A DNA stretch of 64,000 nt from Martinezella calliandrae (lineage in GTDB: Bacteria > Pseudomonadota > Alphaproteobacteria > Rhizobiales > Rhizobiaceae). The notes under the pieces are model-generated. The model was given only the letters and a program-made list of their open reading frames with translations, was not told the DNA's origin and ran no database searches. The stretch covers positions 18,603 through 82,602 of the forward strand of contig NZ_JARFYN010000031.1 of the NCBI RefSeq assembly GCF_030272695.1, written 5' to 3'. Shown here in pieces: positions 18,201 through 27,367 of this stretch. Position 1 is the stretch's first letter, and every line of letters starts with the position of its first letter. Position numbers and translations under genes: made by a program.

Positions 18201-19616
18201 TTATGCACCGGCAGGCAATCGTGAGCGTCGTGCTTTGACTACCGCATAGGCGATTGCGAGTAAGACGAACCAAAGCGGCGTGACCTTCAAGGCGATGGCC
18301 GTATCGGGCTTCTGCGCCAACGCCCATAGGATGAAGATGAAGAAGCCGAAGACCATCGCGACAGCCGCACGTCCGCCGGGCATTTTGAAGGTGGACTTTT
18401 CGTGCAAGTCAGGCCGCTTGCGGCGATATTGCAGGTAAGATGCCAGAATGATCGACCAAATAAAGATGATAAGCACCGCCGAAACCGTGGTGACGATGGT
18501 GAAGGCCTCGATAATACTATCTCCGACATAAAGCAGTACGACGCCCGCCAGTAGGAAGATGCACGAGAAGAACAGCGCATTTACCGGCACTTTCCGCTGG
18601 TTCAACTTGCCGAACAGGCTCGGCGCCAGTCGGAAAGTCGCAAGCCCGTAGACCATGCGCGATGTCGAATAGATGCCTGAGTTGGCACTTGATGTCGCCG
18701 AGGTCAGTACGACGAAATTCACAACATGCGCGGCAATGCCAAGGCCAGCGAGCGAGAACATGGAAACGAACGGGCTCGAATTCGGATCGACTTGATTCCA
18801 TGGGATGACTGTAAGGATGACGAATAGGGCACCGAGATAGAAGAGAGCGACGCGGACCGGAATCGAGTTGATCGCCTTTGGCAGGTTGCGGACGGAATCT
18901 TTGGTCTCCGCCGCGGTCATTCCAACGAGTTCGATACCTGCGAAAGCAAACACCGCAATCTGGAAACCGGCAACGAAGCCGTGGAACCCGTTCGGAAAGA
19001 AGCCGCCATGTTGCCAAAGATGCGAGACGGATGCCGTGCTTCCGTTGGGCAGCCTGAAGCCTGTGGAAAGCATATAGGCGCCAGTAATGATAAGCGACAC
19101 GATCGCGAGGATCTTGATGAGTGCGAACCAGAATTCAATTTCGCCGAAATTGCGAACGGTAGGCAGGTTGAGGGCGAGAAGCGTGAATATCAAGCCAAGC
19201 GCCGGTATCCAAAGCGCCAGTTCGGGGAACCAAAACGCCACATAGCTGGAAACGGCAACAACATCGGCCACGCCGGTCACGATCCAGCTCAGCCAATAGG
19301 TCCAACCGGTGAAAAACTGAGCCCAGGGGCCGAGATAATCCCCGGCGAAATCTGCAAACGAGCGATATTCCAGGTTGGAAAGCAGGATTTCCCCGAGCGC
19401 ACGCATGACGAAGAAAAGCATGAAGCCGATGACCGCATAGACGAGCAAGATCGAAGGACCGGCGAGCGAAATGGTCTTTCCTGATCCCATGAAAAGACCG
19501 GTGCCGACCGCGCCTCCGATAGCGATAAGCTGGAGGTGCCGGTTGGAAAGATGGCGTGCAAGATGAGCATCCTCTTTTCGATGCGAATCTGCAGCGTTCC
19601 GCGGTGCGATATTCAT
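18201..19616 (-). CDS. Amino-acid permease (CycA/AnsP-type, APC superfamily)
   Basis: A 471-residue, 12-helix permease of the amino-acid transporter family. The helix-1 signature is AIGGAVGTGLFMGSG at about residue 30, with AGIELVGMTAAE at about 225 and SATSSANSGIYSTSRM in the later half. It resembles D-serine/D-alanine/glycine or asparagine permeases. The ATG after AAAGGG was chosen; longer starts lack a site. It lies 157 bp beyond nodE on the same strand and may be the last gene of the nodA operon, which would be unusual. Confidence 0.85.
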   Translation of the reverse strand: MNIAPRNAADSHRKEDAHLARHLSNRHLQLIAIGGAVGTGLFMGSGKTISLAGPSILLVYAVIGFMLFFVMRALGEILLSNLEYRSFADFAGDYLGPWAQFFTGWTYWLSWIVTGVADVVAVSSYVAFWFPELALWIPALGLIFTLLALNLPTVRNFGEIEFWFALIKILAIVSLIITGAYMLSTGFRLPNGSTASVSHLWQHGGFFPNGFHGFVAGFQIAVFAFAGIELVGMTAAETKDSVRNLPKAINSIPVRVALFYLGALFVILTVIPWNQVDPNSSPFVSMFSLAGLGIAAHVVNFVVLTSATSSANSGIYSTSRMVYGLATFRLAPSLFGKLNQRKVPVNALFFSCIFLLAGVVLLYVGDSIIEAFTIVTTVSAVLIIFIWSIILASYLQYRRKRPDLHEKSTFKMPGGRAAVAMVFGFFIFILWALAQKPDTAIALKVTPLWFVLLAIAYAVVKARRSRLPAGA

Positions 19617-19772
19617 TGAGACCCTTTCGTCGTTGATGATCGACATACTCTGGGCGCCGGCGGCAACGTCACCCAGAGACAGCTGGCCTGAGCGCCCTGT
19701 CGGTAAGGTTACTGAGAGGCAGTGTGAGCAAGGCATTGCTGAAGCGACAGACGGTGAGACGTGTGTCTCCCG

Positions 19773-20981
19773 CTAAGCATGCTTGAATGCCAAAACTGCG
19801 TTCGTGCCGCCCATTGCGAAGGCGTTGCTTAGTGCTACGCGCACCTTTCGCTCGCGCGGCACATTGGGGGTAATGTCAAGATTGCAATCGGGGTCTGGTA
19901 CACGATAATTTGCTGTCGGCGGCACCACGCCCTCCCGGAGAGCCATCACACAGGCGATCATTTCGAGCGCGCTCGACGCGCCAAGGTAATGCGCATGCAT
20001 GGACTTGGTTGAAGAGACGGACAACGAGCGGGCATGATGACGGAAGACGCGATTGATCGCCGCAGTTTCTATCGGATCATTGGCCTTGGTGCCCGTGCCA
20101 TGAGCATTTAGATAGTCCACATCCTCTGCATTCAGCCGTGCATCAGATAGGCAGGCGCGCATCGCGGCCATCGGCCCTTCGACACTAGGCGCAACGATGT
20201 CGAATGCATCGGCGGAAAGACCAGCGCCGGCGACCTCAGCAAGAATTTTGGCATCGCGCCGTGCAGCATGCTCGTAACTTTCCAGTACGGCCATGCCCGC
20301 GCCCTCACCCAATACCAAACCCTTTCGATCGGCCGAGAAGGGCCTGCATGTATCTGATGAAAGTACGCGCAGTGCTTCCCACGACTTCAGGACACCCCAT
20401 ATGAGTGGCGCATCGCTGCCGCCGGCGACCATCGCGTCGGCGCGGCCAAGTCTAATCTGATCCACAGCCGATGCGATGGCATGGTTGGCCGAGGCACAGG
20501 CGGACGCAATACCGAAGACCGGCCCTCGCAAACTGAGGTTCATGCTGACCTGTGCGGCAGCCGCACTCGGCATGACCTTCGGCGCAGTGAGAATGGCAGC
20601 CCGGCGAACGCCCTCTAAAAGGAGAGCACGGTAGTTTGTTTCAATCGCATCCCAGCCGCAAATGCCCACACCTACAGCTGCGCCGATACGATGAGTGTTT
20701 TCTTCGTCAACGGAGAGTTCGGCCTGCTTAGCGGCTTCGCGTGCGGCAATTACGGCAAGTAAGCTGAAGCGATCCATGGAGGCGGATTGCTTCGGGTCAA
20801 TGCCATGCTCCGGCAGCACCTTGATCTCGGCCCCGATCGTGCCGTTCAACTCATGAAGTTCTGAATTGGTGATGGGGCTAATCGCGGAACGTCCTTCGCG
20901 CATAGCTTTCCAGATGGCGGCGACGTTGGTCCCGAGCCCGCACAGCCCACCAATTCCCGTGATAACGACGCGCCTATCCAT
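19773..20981 (-). CDS. nodE: Nodulation beta-ketoacyl synthase NodE
   Basis: A 402-residue KASII-type condensing enzyme. The active-site region is GIASACASANHAIASAVD with Cys at about 163; His residues are in NAHGTGTKANDPIE (about 295) and SSTKSMHAHYLGA (about 330). The N-terminus (MDRRVVITGIGGLCGLGTN) is typical of NodE. With NodF it makes the unsaturated fatty-acyl chain of host-specific Nod factors. It follows nodF at once. Confidence 0.95.
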   Translation of the reverse strand: MDRRVVITGIGGLCGLGTNVAAIWKAMREGRSAISPITNSELHELNGTIGAEIKVLPEHGIDPKQSASMDRFSLLAVIAAREAAKQAELSVDEENTHRIGAAVGVGICGWDAIETNYRALLLEGVRRAAILTAPKVMPSAAAAQVSMNLSLRGPVFGIASACASANHAIASAVDQIRLGRADAMVAGGSDAPLIWGVLKSWEALRVLSSDTCRPFSADRKGLVLGEGAGMAVLESYEHAARRDAKILAEVAGAGLSADAFDIVAPSVEGPMAAMRACLSDARLNAEDVDYLNAHGTGTKANDPIETAAINRVFRHHARSLSVSSTKSMHAHYLGASSALEMIACVMALREGVVPPTANYRVPDPDCNLDITPNVPRERKVRVALSNAFAMGGTNAVLAFKHA

Positions 20982-21257
20982 TCAAACCTCCTTTGCGATC
21001 AGAGCGCGGACGGCTTCCACCAGATCGCCGACAGTTTGAAGATTTGCCCAGGCTTCGGTCGTATTGAGCTCGATGCCAATTCCATAGGTCTCCTCAAGAT
21101 CCCATAGTAGTTCCGTCAGGTCCAACGAATCGAGACCCAGCGAGGCAAGTTCAGTTGCAGTCGTAATTTTGTTTTCAGTTGGAGAGGACTCAGTGCCGTT
21201 AGCTGCGGCTTTTTTCTTGATCATTACGATGACGTTGTCTGCGATTTGATCGGGCAT
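20982..21257 (-). CDS. nodF: Nodulation acyl carrier protein NodF
   Basis: A 91-residue acyl carrier protein. The phosphopantetheine serine lies in LASLGLDSLDLTEL at about residue 43. It carries the growing acyl chain for NodE. The stop abuts the nodE start. The preceding membrane acyltransferase ends 91 bp upstream on the same strand. Confidence 0.95.
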   Translation of the reverse strand: MPDQIADNVIVMIKKKAAANGTESSPTENKITTATELASLGLDSLDLTELLWDLEETYGIGIELNTTEAWANLQTVGDLVEAVRALIAKEV

Positions 21258-21348
21258 CTTGTCTCCTATCGTTTTTGTTTCGACGCATGGGCGGCGCCAG
21301 GGTGCGCGTCACCTTCCCTCGTCACTGGAAGTTTTTGTCGAACATGCT

Positions 21349-23274
21349 CTAACGGGCCGCCCTGATCAGCTTTTCAGCTAGTTTTGTCTGACGAGCGATG
21401 ATCTCTGATCCTTCATAGGAAAGGTGACCGCTGTCCCGGTAAAGGAATTTGCCGTCGATCTCGGTTTTGCACGTGGTGCCGTCGCAAAGAAAGTTGTGAT
21501 AAGAAACCACCCCAACATCAGCCTTCAAGCCCACTTCGTTCAACAGCTCGAGCGTACGGGCGCGTCTCCGGCGGTATTCGCTGACATATATTTCGCAGCC
21601 GCTGTAGCGCCCAAGAATAATCGCTCCCCTCGCCTTCCGCTCAAGGCAATCGCCAATGTCGAAGTTTCCGACTGGCGGAGGAGCAACCACAACCACTCGC
21701 TTGCCCAAAGCGCGAACATCTTTGACGAGAGCCTTGATTCCCTCAACGGTTATATACAGAGAGGCCTCGTCATCGGTGAGGGTCTCACCGCTTCTCTTAA
21801 GCACCATAAATTCATTCGATACGGGGGTATCGAAAGGGCTTGAGATGGCCACCGTGCTGATCTCCGGCCGATTTCTCAAAATGGCCAGAACACGATCATT
21901 GAATGCAATGCAGTCCTCGCCGAAGGCACGGGAAAAGGGCGACGCTAACTCTTTGGAAACAGCAGCAACGCCAATGGCCGGGAAGCACCCGCTCATTGTG
22001 AGCTGAGCTAGTCCGGCTTCGCCGATTGTTTTGGCTAAGCCGGGAACCAGTGCCATGGCAAATGAATCGCCCCAGACCAGTAATTCAGGTTTGCTTGTCG
22101 TCTGGCAGCTCTTCGGGACGTCCTGAGGAGGCGGACCCGGTTTGAAATCACATTCTCTCCCCAGACCGTAGTTGATCCGCCGGACTGTGGCAAAATCAAA
22201 CTTTCTCTCGGTTGTGGCAATGGCAACAGAGGGCGAGAAGGCGAGAAGAATCGACGCGGCGGCCAATCCTGAGACCAGCCGGACGCGAGACATCACGTAT
22301 CCACGCCGGAATGGCTCCTCCACGAACGAGTAAAGCCCCAAGCTTCCAATAAATGAGAAAGCAACGGCCGTATAGATCGCAAGCGCCGGAGGCTCCGCCA
22401 GCCAAACAGCTCTCACATAGACAAGTACGGGCCAGTGGATCAAATAGAGTGAGTAAGAGACGTCCCCGATCCTCGCCATGCCTCGCACCATCACATTGTC
22501 CTGGGTGGGCGCAAGCAGGAGGGCCAGAGTTGCAAGGCAAATCAAAGCGGCATCCACGACGGGATGTGCGAGGCCCGTCGGGGCAAGGAGGAGAACCGCG
22601 AGCGCGGGAAGACGCAGCTTCATAAGCGCGGCAGACACCAAGGGTCTGGTGGGAAGCAATGCGCCAAGTGAACCAATGGCCATTTCCCAAGATCGGGTCG
22701 GCAGAAGGTAAAACACAGCAGATGGGTTCTGGGCGACCAGATAAAAACATAGAGCTAGGCTAGCGACAAGGAGCGTCGCAATTCCGATGAGCCACCATCT
22801 CCTCGGCGCCAAAGCCAAGAAGAGAGGCAGCAGCAGATAGTACTGTTCTTCAACGGAGAGCGACCAAAAATGCAAGAGGGGCATCGTTTCGGCGGCCGAG
22901 CCGAAATAGTCCACTTGGGACCAAAGAACGATGTTAGTGGAAAATGTGAGCGCCCCTATGACCTGATTACGGAACTCCCGCAGCCCGACGTCCGACAGCA
23001 AAAATGGCGCGGCGACCGTCGTAAGCGCAATGACGACGTAGGCCGCCGGCAACAGACGCTTCGCACGTCGGTAATAGAATTCCGAAAAGCTGAACCGCGA
23101 TTGCTCAAGCCGCGTCCGGATCAGTCTGGTAATCAGAAAGCCGGAAATCACAAAAAAAACGTCAACGCCCAGATAGCCAGCTGTAAACGGCCCAATACGT
23201 GCGTGATAGAGGACGACCAGCAAAACAGCCAAGCCACGCAAGGCTTGGATATCAGTTCGAAATTTTCGCGGCAT
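21349..23274 (-). CDS. Membrane O-acyltransferase with SGNH domain (OafA-like)
   Basis: A 641-residue two-domain protein. Residues 1-340 are an acyltransferase-3 membrane domain (DIQALRGLAVLLVVLYH near the N-terminus, GVDVFFVISGFL). Residues 380-640 form a periplasmic SGNH hydrolase-like domain with GDSFAM (about 405) and a C-terminal DSGHLSYEG block. Such proteins O-acetylate sugars. Its place between nodA and nodF under the nod box suggests Nod-factor acylation like NodX, although NodX is shorter and lacks the SGNH half. An exopolysaccharide or LPS target is the alternative. Confidence 0.8.
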   Translation of the reverse strand: MPRKFRTDIQALRGLAVLLVVLYHARIGPFTAGYLGVDVFFVISGFLITRLIRTRLEQSRFSFSEFYYRRAKRLLPAAYVVIALTTVAAPFLLSDVGLREFRNQVIGALTFSTNIVLWSQVDYFGSAAETMPLLHFWSLSVEEQYYLLLPLFLALAPRRWWLIGIATLLVASLALCFYLVAQNPSAVFYLLPTRSWEMAIGSLGALLPTRPLVSAALMKLRLPALAVLLLAPTGLAHPVVDAALICLATLALLLAPTQDNVMVRGMARIGDVSYSLYLIHWPVLVYVRAVWLAEPPALAIYTAVAFSFIGSLGLYSFVEEPFRRGYVMSRVRLVSGLAAASILLAFSPSVAIATTERKFDFATVRRINYGLGRECDFKPGPPPQDVPKSCQTTSKPELLVWGDSFAMALVPGLAKTIGEAGLAQLTMSGCFPAIGVAAVSKELASPFSRAFGEDCIAFNDRVLAILRNRPEISTVAISSPFDTPVSNEFMVLKRSGETLTDDEASLYITVEGIKALVKDVRALGKRVVVVAPPPVGNFDIGDCLERKARGAIILGRYSGCEIYVSEYRRRRARTLELLNEVGLKADVGVVSYHNFLCDGTTCKTEIDGKFLYRDSGHLSYEGSEIIARQTKLAEKLIRAAR

Positions 23275-23352
23275 TGAGTAGACCTGATGTAATTCTCAAT
23301 CGATTGGATTAACTGAGGGCTCGACGGGAGGCTGCCATAAACTAGAACTGCC

Positions 23353-24063
23353 CTAAGCAAGGAAGCGATTGATCTGCTGCGGACTGGCCCTTGCCCGAAG
23401 AGGCCGCGTCTGATGCGCGCAACACGTCAAGGATTTCCTGTTTGCGATAAGGGTGAGGACGTCGATGCAATCGAACGGCATCATAGCTCCGGCCCGTTCC
23501 GGTCGATCATCGCACCAATCGGCCATCGATCGTCCAATCGGCAAAACCGTAACCAGTGCGTCATCGATGCGCGTGGGCGGCTTGTCGAGACGCGGCTCTG
23601 GCAGCATAGACCGTCCGCGCACGCCCGACAAAACCGTCATCGGGCCGTGCCGACCGAGCCTCTCAATATGCTTTTGCAACGCGGGTCGGACCGTGCCGAA
23701 AGCAAATGGCACGGCGAGCTCCCCCAGTATTGGCAGCACGGCGCGGATGGAATGGCTAATCCCCAGTCTTTCAAGATCGGTGCGCACCCCGTACAATCCC
23801 AATTCGGCGACGGGTAGGTCGACGGCCCCAACTTTGATGAATCGACGCAGCAATCCCATGTGAGCGGCGACACCACCAGAGTCATAGCCGATTGCCCGCA
23901 CCTCGGGTCTCGCTCCCGCCCAGCTTCGACTGCCCTCGAATGGTTTTGCGTTATAGAGGCCGGTAGGCCCATAGATCCTTCGAAAGAAGTCGGCAAGTCC
24001 GACGTGGTCGGCGAGCTCCAGCTCGTTTTCCCAGCATAGTTTCCACCGCACTTGCGAGCACAT
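23353..24063 (-). CDS. nodA: N-acyltransferase NodA with frameshifted C-terminus
   Basis: Residues 1-182 are typical NodA (N-terminal SQVRWKLCWENELELADH, then LLRRFIKVG and AELGLYGVR), the enzyme that puts the acyl chain on the chitin-oligomer backbone. After GRSMADW (codon at 23515-23517) the frame changes. The expected end, MIDRNGPEL and stop, is present in the next frame, with its stop at 23481-23483. The protein instead runs about 54 residues through unrelated sequence, giving 236 rather than about 195. A net loss of about 5 nt explains it. nodBC do not follow. Activity is uncertain. Confidence 0.9.
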   Translation of the reverse strand: MCSQVRWKLCWENELELADHVGLADFFRRIYGPTGLYNAKPFEGSRSWAGARPEVRAIGYDSGGVAAHMGLLRRFIKVGAVDLPVAELGLYGVRTDLERLGISHSIRAVLPILGELAVPFAFGTVRPALQKHIERLGRHGPMTVLSGVRGRSMLPEPRLDKPPTRIDDALVTVLPIGRSMADWCDDRPERAGAMMPFDCIDVLTLIANRKSLTCCAHQTRPLRARASPQQINRFLA

Positions 24064-24260
24064 GCAAAGATCTCCGACTATTTCTTAAAACGGCTAACCG
24101 ATGAAAGTCGCGATACCGAGGGCGCGTACAACGCATTCGCCAGCAGTCGATGCAGCCCCTATGCCAACAGGGTCCTCCTTGGCGTCAGGTTCCGATCTGT
24201 TGGGCCCTGTAACCAAGTACCTGTCCTATCCTGAACCGCTTGGCGAAGCCATCAGTGGGC

Positions 24261-24274
24261 TTGACGTCAATCAA
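24261..24274. promoter_or_regulatory. FixK/FNR-type box between nod box and nodA
   Basis: TTGACGTCAATCAA fits TTGA-N6-TCAA exactly, and also the stricter rhizobial FixK form TTGAY-N4-RTCAA. It lies about 200 bp before nodA and just downstream of the nod box. Confidence 0.45.
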
Positions 24275-24302
24275 ACGACCCTCTTCTAATGGATCATACC
24301 GA

Positions 24303-24356
24303 TCAATCCGTAAAATCGATTATTTGGATGCAACCCATTCGAATGACGGATGGATA
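24303..24356 (-). promoter_or_regulatory. nod box of the nodA operon
   Basis: On the minus strand the 3' core reads ATCCAAATAATCGATTTTAC, one base from the classic core, preceded by a TATCCAT block. NodD with plant flavonoids would activate transcription toward nodA, 240 bp downstream. Confidence 0.85.
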
Positions 24357-24543
24357 TCGCTTCGGAACGCCTTGATGTAAGCCCTTGTTGCGTTCGATGC
24401 GCTAACGACTGGAGCGTGGCTTGCACTGAGAGCATGGCCAGAGAATTCGATTATAATTGCGCTGGACGGTTATCAGCCAAATGTGCTGGCCATGGCGAGA
24501 ATAAACGTCTAGACCGCTCAGTCATAAACAGGCGGGACGAATA

Positions 24544-24762
24544 ATGGCAGAATACATCAACATCGATAATCGGGGTGACTTCGGTATCTGGGCCATCGAA
24601 GTCGCCAAGCGGATCGTCGGCGAACAAGGTTTTGACCTGGCCAAGGCCGCGCGTGATGAAACCGAAGAGGCTGTCCGGGAAGCAGGCAATGCTCTTGGAC
24701 AGGCTATCACCAGTGCGCTCATGGAAGTCTATGACGGCCTCCTTGAAGGCGCGCCAGAATAG
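24544..24762 (+). CDS. Small acidic protein, unknown
   Basis: A 72-residue, strongly acidic protein (MAEYINIDNRGDFGIWAIEV at the start) predicted mostly helical, with no signal peptide or known motif. It faces away from nodA, with the nod box region between. The ribosome-binding site is weak (GGGACG). Composition is protein-like, but I do not recognise a family. Confidence 0.45.
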   Translation: MAEYINIDNRGDFGIWAIEVAKRIVGEQGFDLAKAARDETEEAVREAGNALGQAITSALMEVYDGLLEGAPE

Positions 24763-25647
24763 GCTGCACAATATTGGCAGTTTGGCGACTCGCCTCCGCA
24801 GATGCGCTGCGCCCAGCAGACACATTCAATCTTGCATTGATCACTTGGCGTAACGCCGATCGGGAATTTCGTCGACATGTGCTTTCTTTTGTCCCGGATG
24901 CGCTTCAGTCGGCAGCGCAAGAAGGCCGGACAATGGGATCACAATCGAAATCAGCTTACTGCTAACGGCGGATACTATGACCCACTCCGGCGATCGCCAC
25001 CTGTGGCGTGATTGTACCTTGGAGACCGATCGCTGCTTAATCGGCCGAAGGAACTGACGCCCAGCATCCCGGCTCATCACTCTTGATCGGGCATTCGCCC
25101 TGTCATTACCGCGTGGCAGGCAATGACAGGGCGGGGCGCGCTGACGCGGATGGCATTGGTGCGCCAGCGACAAGGCGCACGGTCTATATCAGACAATCTG
25201 CCCTAGGGGGAACCCTGTTTGCGTAAAGAACGGTGGTCATAGCGGAAGCATGCCATGATCGGAAAAAGCTTCAATCGATCTGAACACGGAGCTGCGTCGC
25301 AAGGAATGGACACAGGCGACAACGCCGATAACGTCGATCGACCTCGAGCACTCAGCGACCTGTCATCCCGAAATCAAAATCAATTGCAGGACGTTGATAT
25401 TGCTCAACGACACAGGAGAGCGAAGCGGTTAGGAAAATACTGAATCGGGCTGGGAGACGGCAAGGCTGCAGACCTCATCTTGACAAAATATAGCGAGGCG
25501 CAGCTGCGTTCGTACTTCAGTTATCCGACTGCGCCGCAGTTTCTCGGTTGCGAAAGCAGCTAGATCACTGCGGAGATCGACGCGCGGCATTCACGGCCGA
25601 GACAGCAAAGATCGCGATGACGATGCCGTTACGGAGATAGGTGGAGT
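24763..25647. other. Gene-poor region
   Basis: About 880 bp without a supported gene. It contains an 11-bp perfect inverted repeat at 25097-25132. Short frames on both strands look like noise. Confidence 0.5.
25097..25132. repeat. Perfect 11-bp inverted repeat
   Basis: GCCCTGTCATT and AATGACAGGGC flank a 14-base loop. No T-run follows on either strand, so it is not a clear terminator. It may be a protein-binding site, a transposon end pair or a structured transcript. Confidence 0.5.
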
Positions 25648-26280
25648 ATGAGCTACATCGTCAAAGAATTGTTCAAGACGCTTCAAGGCGAAGGCGCTCA
25701 AGCCGGACGTGCTGCTGTATTTTGCCGATTTTCGGGGTGCAATTTGTGGTCAGGTCGAGAGGAGGATCGGCACAAAGCACTTTGCCAGTTTTGCGACACC
25801 GACTTCGTCGGTACCGATGGCTACGGAGGCGGCAAATTTCAGGATGCGGCCTCACTAGCGGGTGCAATCGCCGCCACCTGGGGAAAGATAGAACGCAACC
25901 GATATGTGGTTTTCACAGGTGGCGAGCCGCTGTTACAGCTGGACACAGCTCTCATCGGCGCCGTGCGTGCAGTTGGCTTTGAAATTGCAATTGAAACAAA
26001 TGGTACAATTGAGCCGCCAAAAGGTATCGACTGGATTTGCGTCAGTCCAAAGGCTGGCGCGCCGCTGGAACTTAGATCTGGGAGCGAACTTAAACTCGTC
26101 TACCCGCAGGTCGATCTCTTTCCTGACGATCTCCCTGACGTCCATTTCGACCAATATTTCCTTCAGCCCATGGACGGGCCGGATCGCGTAAGAAATACCG
26201 CAGCCGTTACAGAGTTTTGTCTGCAGAACCCGCATTGGCGGCTCAGTCTGCAGACCCACAAAATGATCGGAATGCCATGA
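25648..26280 (+). CDS. queE: 7-carboxy-7-deazaguanine synthase QueE
   Basis: A 210-residue radical SAM enzyme converting carboxy-tetrahydropterin to 7-carboxy-7-deazaguanine. The N-terminus KELFKTLQGEG is the family mark; cysteines lie at C27 (FCRFSGCN) and in CQFCDTDF after an insert, as in the long-loop QueE type. FTGGEPLLQL at about 90 binds SAM, and IAIETNGT follows. The stop overlaps the queD start (ATGA). Confidence 0.93.
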   Translation: MSYIVKELFKTLQGEGAQAGRAAVFCRFSGCNLWSGREEDRHKALCQFCDTDFVGTDGYGGGKFQDAASLAGAIAATWGKIERNRYVVFTGGEPLLQLDTALIGAVRAVGFEIAIETNGTIEPPKGIDWICVSPKAGAPLELRSGSELKLVYPQVDLFPDDLPDVHFDQYFLQPMDGPDRVRNTAAVTEFCLQNPHWRLSLQTHKMIGMP

Positions 26281-26633
26281 AAATCATTCAAGCGTTTACC
26301 TTCGAGGCCGCTCATTGTCTGCCGCATGTTCCGACGACGCACAAGTGCCATCGAATGCATGGCCATTCATATCGGATTGAGCTCCAATTGGAGGGCCAGG
26401 TCGATCCGAATACGGGGTTCGTCATTGATTTTTTTGATGTAGAAAAGGTCTTTGGACCAGTTATCGAGCAACTCGATCATCATACACTTAATGAGATCCC
26501 AGGATTGGAAAATCCGACCGCAGAGAACATCGCGGTTTGGGTTTGGGAAAAGATCAAGCCTCTCGTTGGCGGAGTGCGATCGGTCAAGGTGTTCGAGACT
26601 CCCTTTTGTTGGGCGGAATATGACGGCACGTGA
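26277..26633 (+). CDS. queD: 6-carboxytetrahydropterin synthase QueD
   Basis: A 118-residue enzyme of the PTPS family. Zinc histidines are in FEAAHCLPH (about 11-15) and CHRMHGHSY (about 28-32, two His); the catalytic region LDHHTLNEI lies at about 70. It turns dihydroneopterin triphosphate into the QueE substrate. The start overlapping queE was chosen over an upstream in-frame ATG inside queE. Confidence 0.93.
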   Translation: MKIIQAFTFEAAHCLPHVPTTHKCHRMHGHSYRIELQLEGQVDPNTGFVIDFFDVEKVFGPVIEQLDHHTLNEIPGLENPTAENIAVWVWEKIKPLVGGVRSVKVFETPFCWAEYDGT

Positions 26634-26647
26634 TAAGGAGCACGGAG

Positions 26648-27367
26648 GTGGCGACGTCTGCATTGGTCTTATTTTCCGGCGGGCAGGATTCGACAACTTG
26701 CCTGGCTTGGGCACTCGATCGATACGAGCGCGTCGAGACGGTGGGTTTTGATTATGGCCAACGGCATAGGATTGAACTTAAGTGCCGCGAAACGCTTCGT
26801 ACCAAGCTTCGGATGATCAATGCGACGTGGTCGGAACGCCTTGGTGATGATCACAGGATTTCTCTTGCAGCTCTCAAAGAGATCTCAAACACCGCGCTAA
26901 CAAGCAGTATGGCAATCGAATTGGCCGATACTGGGCTTCCGAACACCTTTGTTCCGGGCCGCAATCTGATTTTCCTGACGTTTGCGGCAGCGCTCGCCTA
27001 TTGTAGAGAGTTAGAACACATTGTCGGCGGAATGTGCGAAACCGATTTTTCCGGGTATCCAGACTGTCGCAACGATACGATGAGGGCCCTGCAGACTGCG
27101 TTTAATCTCGGAATGAAGAAGCATCTGGTCTTGGACACACCGCTTATGTGGATAGACAAGGCGCGGACCTGGCAGCTTGCCAAGGACCTCGGAGGTAAGG
27201 AACTCGTCGATATGATTATAGAGAACAGTCACACCTGCTACTTGGGGGTTCGGGGTGACCAGCACGAATGGGGTTATGGGTGCGGAATTTGCCCAGCCTG
27301 CGACTTGCGGGCAAAGGGCTACCGGACATTTCTCGGGCAAGAAGTGCGCAATCTGGCAAAATCCTGA
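26648..27367 (+). CDS. queC: 7-cyano-7-deazaguanine synthase QueC
   Basis: A 239-residue ATP-dependent enzyme making preQ0. The P-loop LVLFSGGQDSTTCLAWAL is near the N-terminus; the four zinc cysteines are at the C-terminus (CYLGV and CGICPACDLR). The GTG start after AAGGAG is preferred; another GTG lies 18 nt upstream. It completes queE-queD-queC; folE-type queF and tgt are not in this window. Confidence 0.93.
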   Translation: MATSALVLFSGGQDSTTCLAWALDRYERVETVGFDYGQRHRIELKCRETLRTKLRMINATWSERLGDDHRISLAALKEISNTALTSSMAIELADTGLPNTFVPGRNLIFLTFAAALAYCRELEHIVGGMCETDFSGYPDCRNDTMRALQTAFNLGMKKHLVLDTPLMWIDKARTWQLAKDLGGKELVDMIIENSHTCYLGVRGDQHEWGYGCGICPACDLRAKGYRTFLGQEVRNLAKS

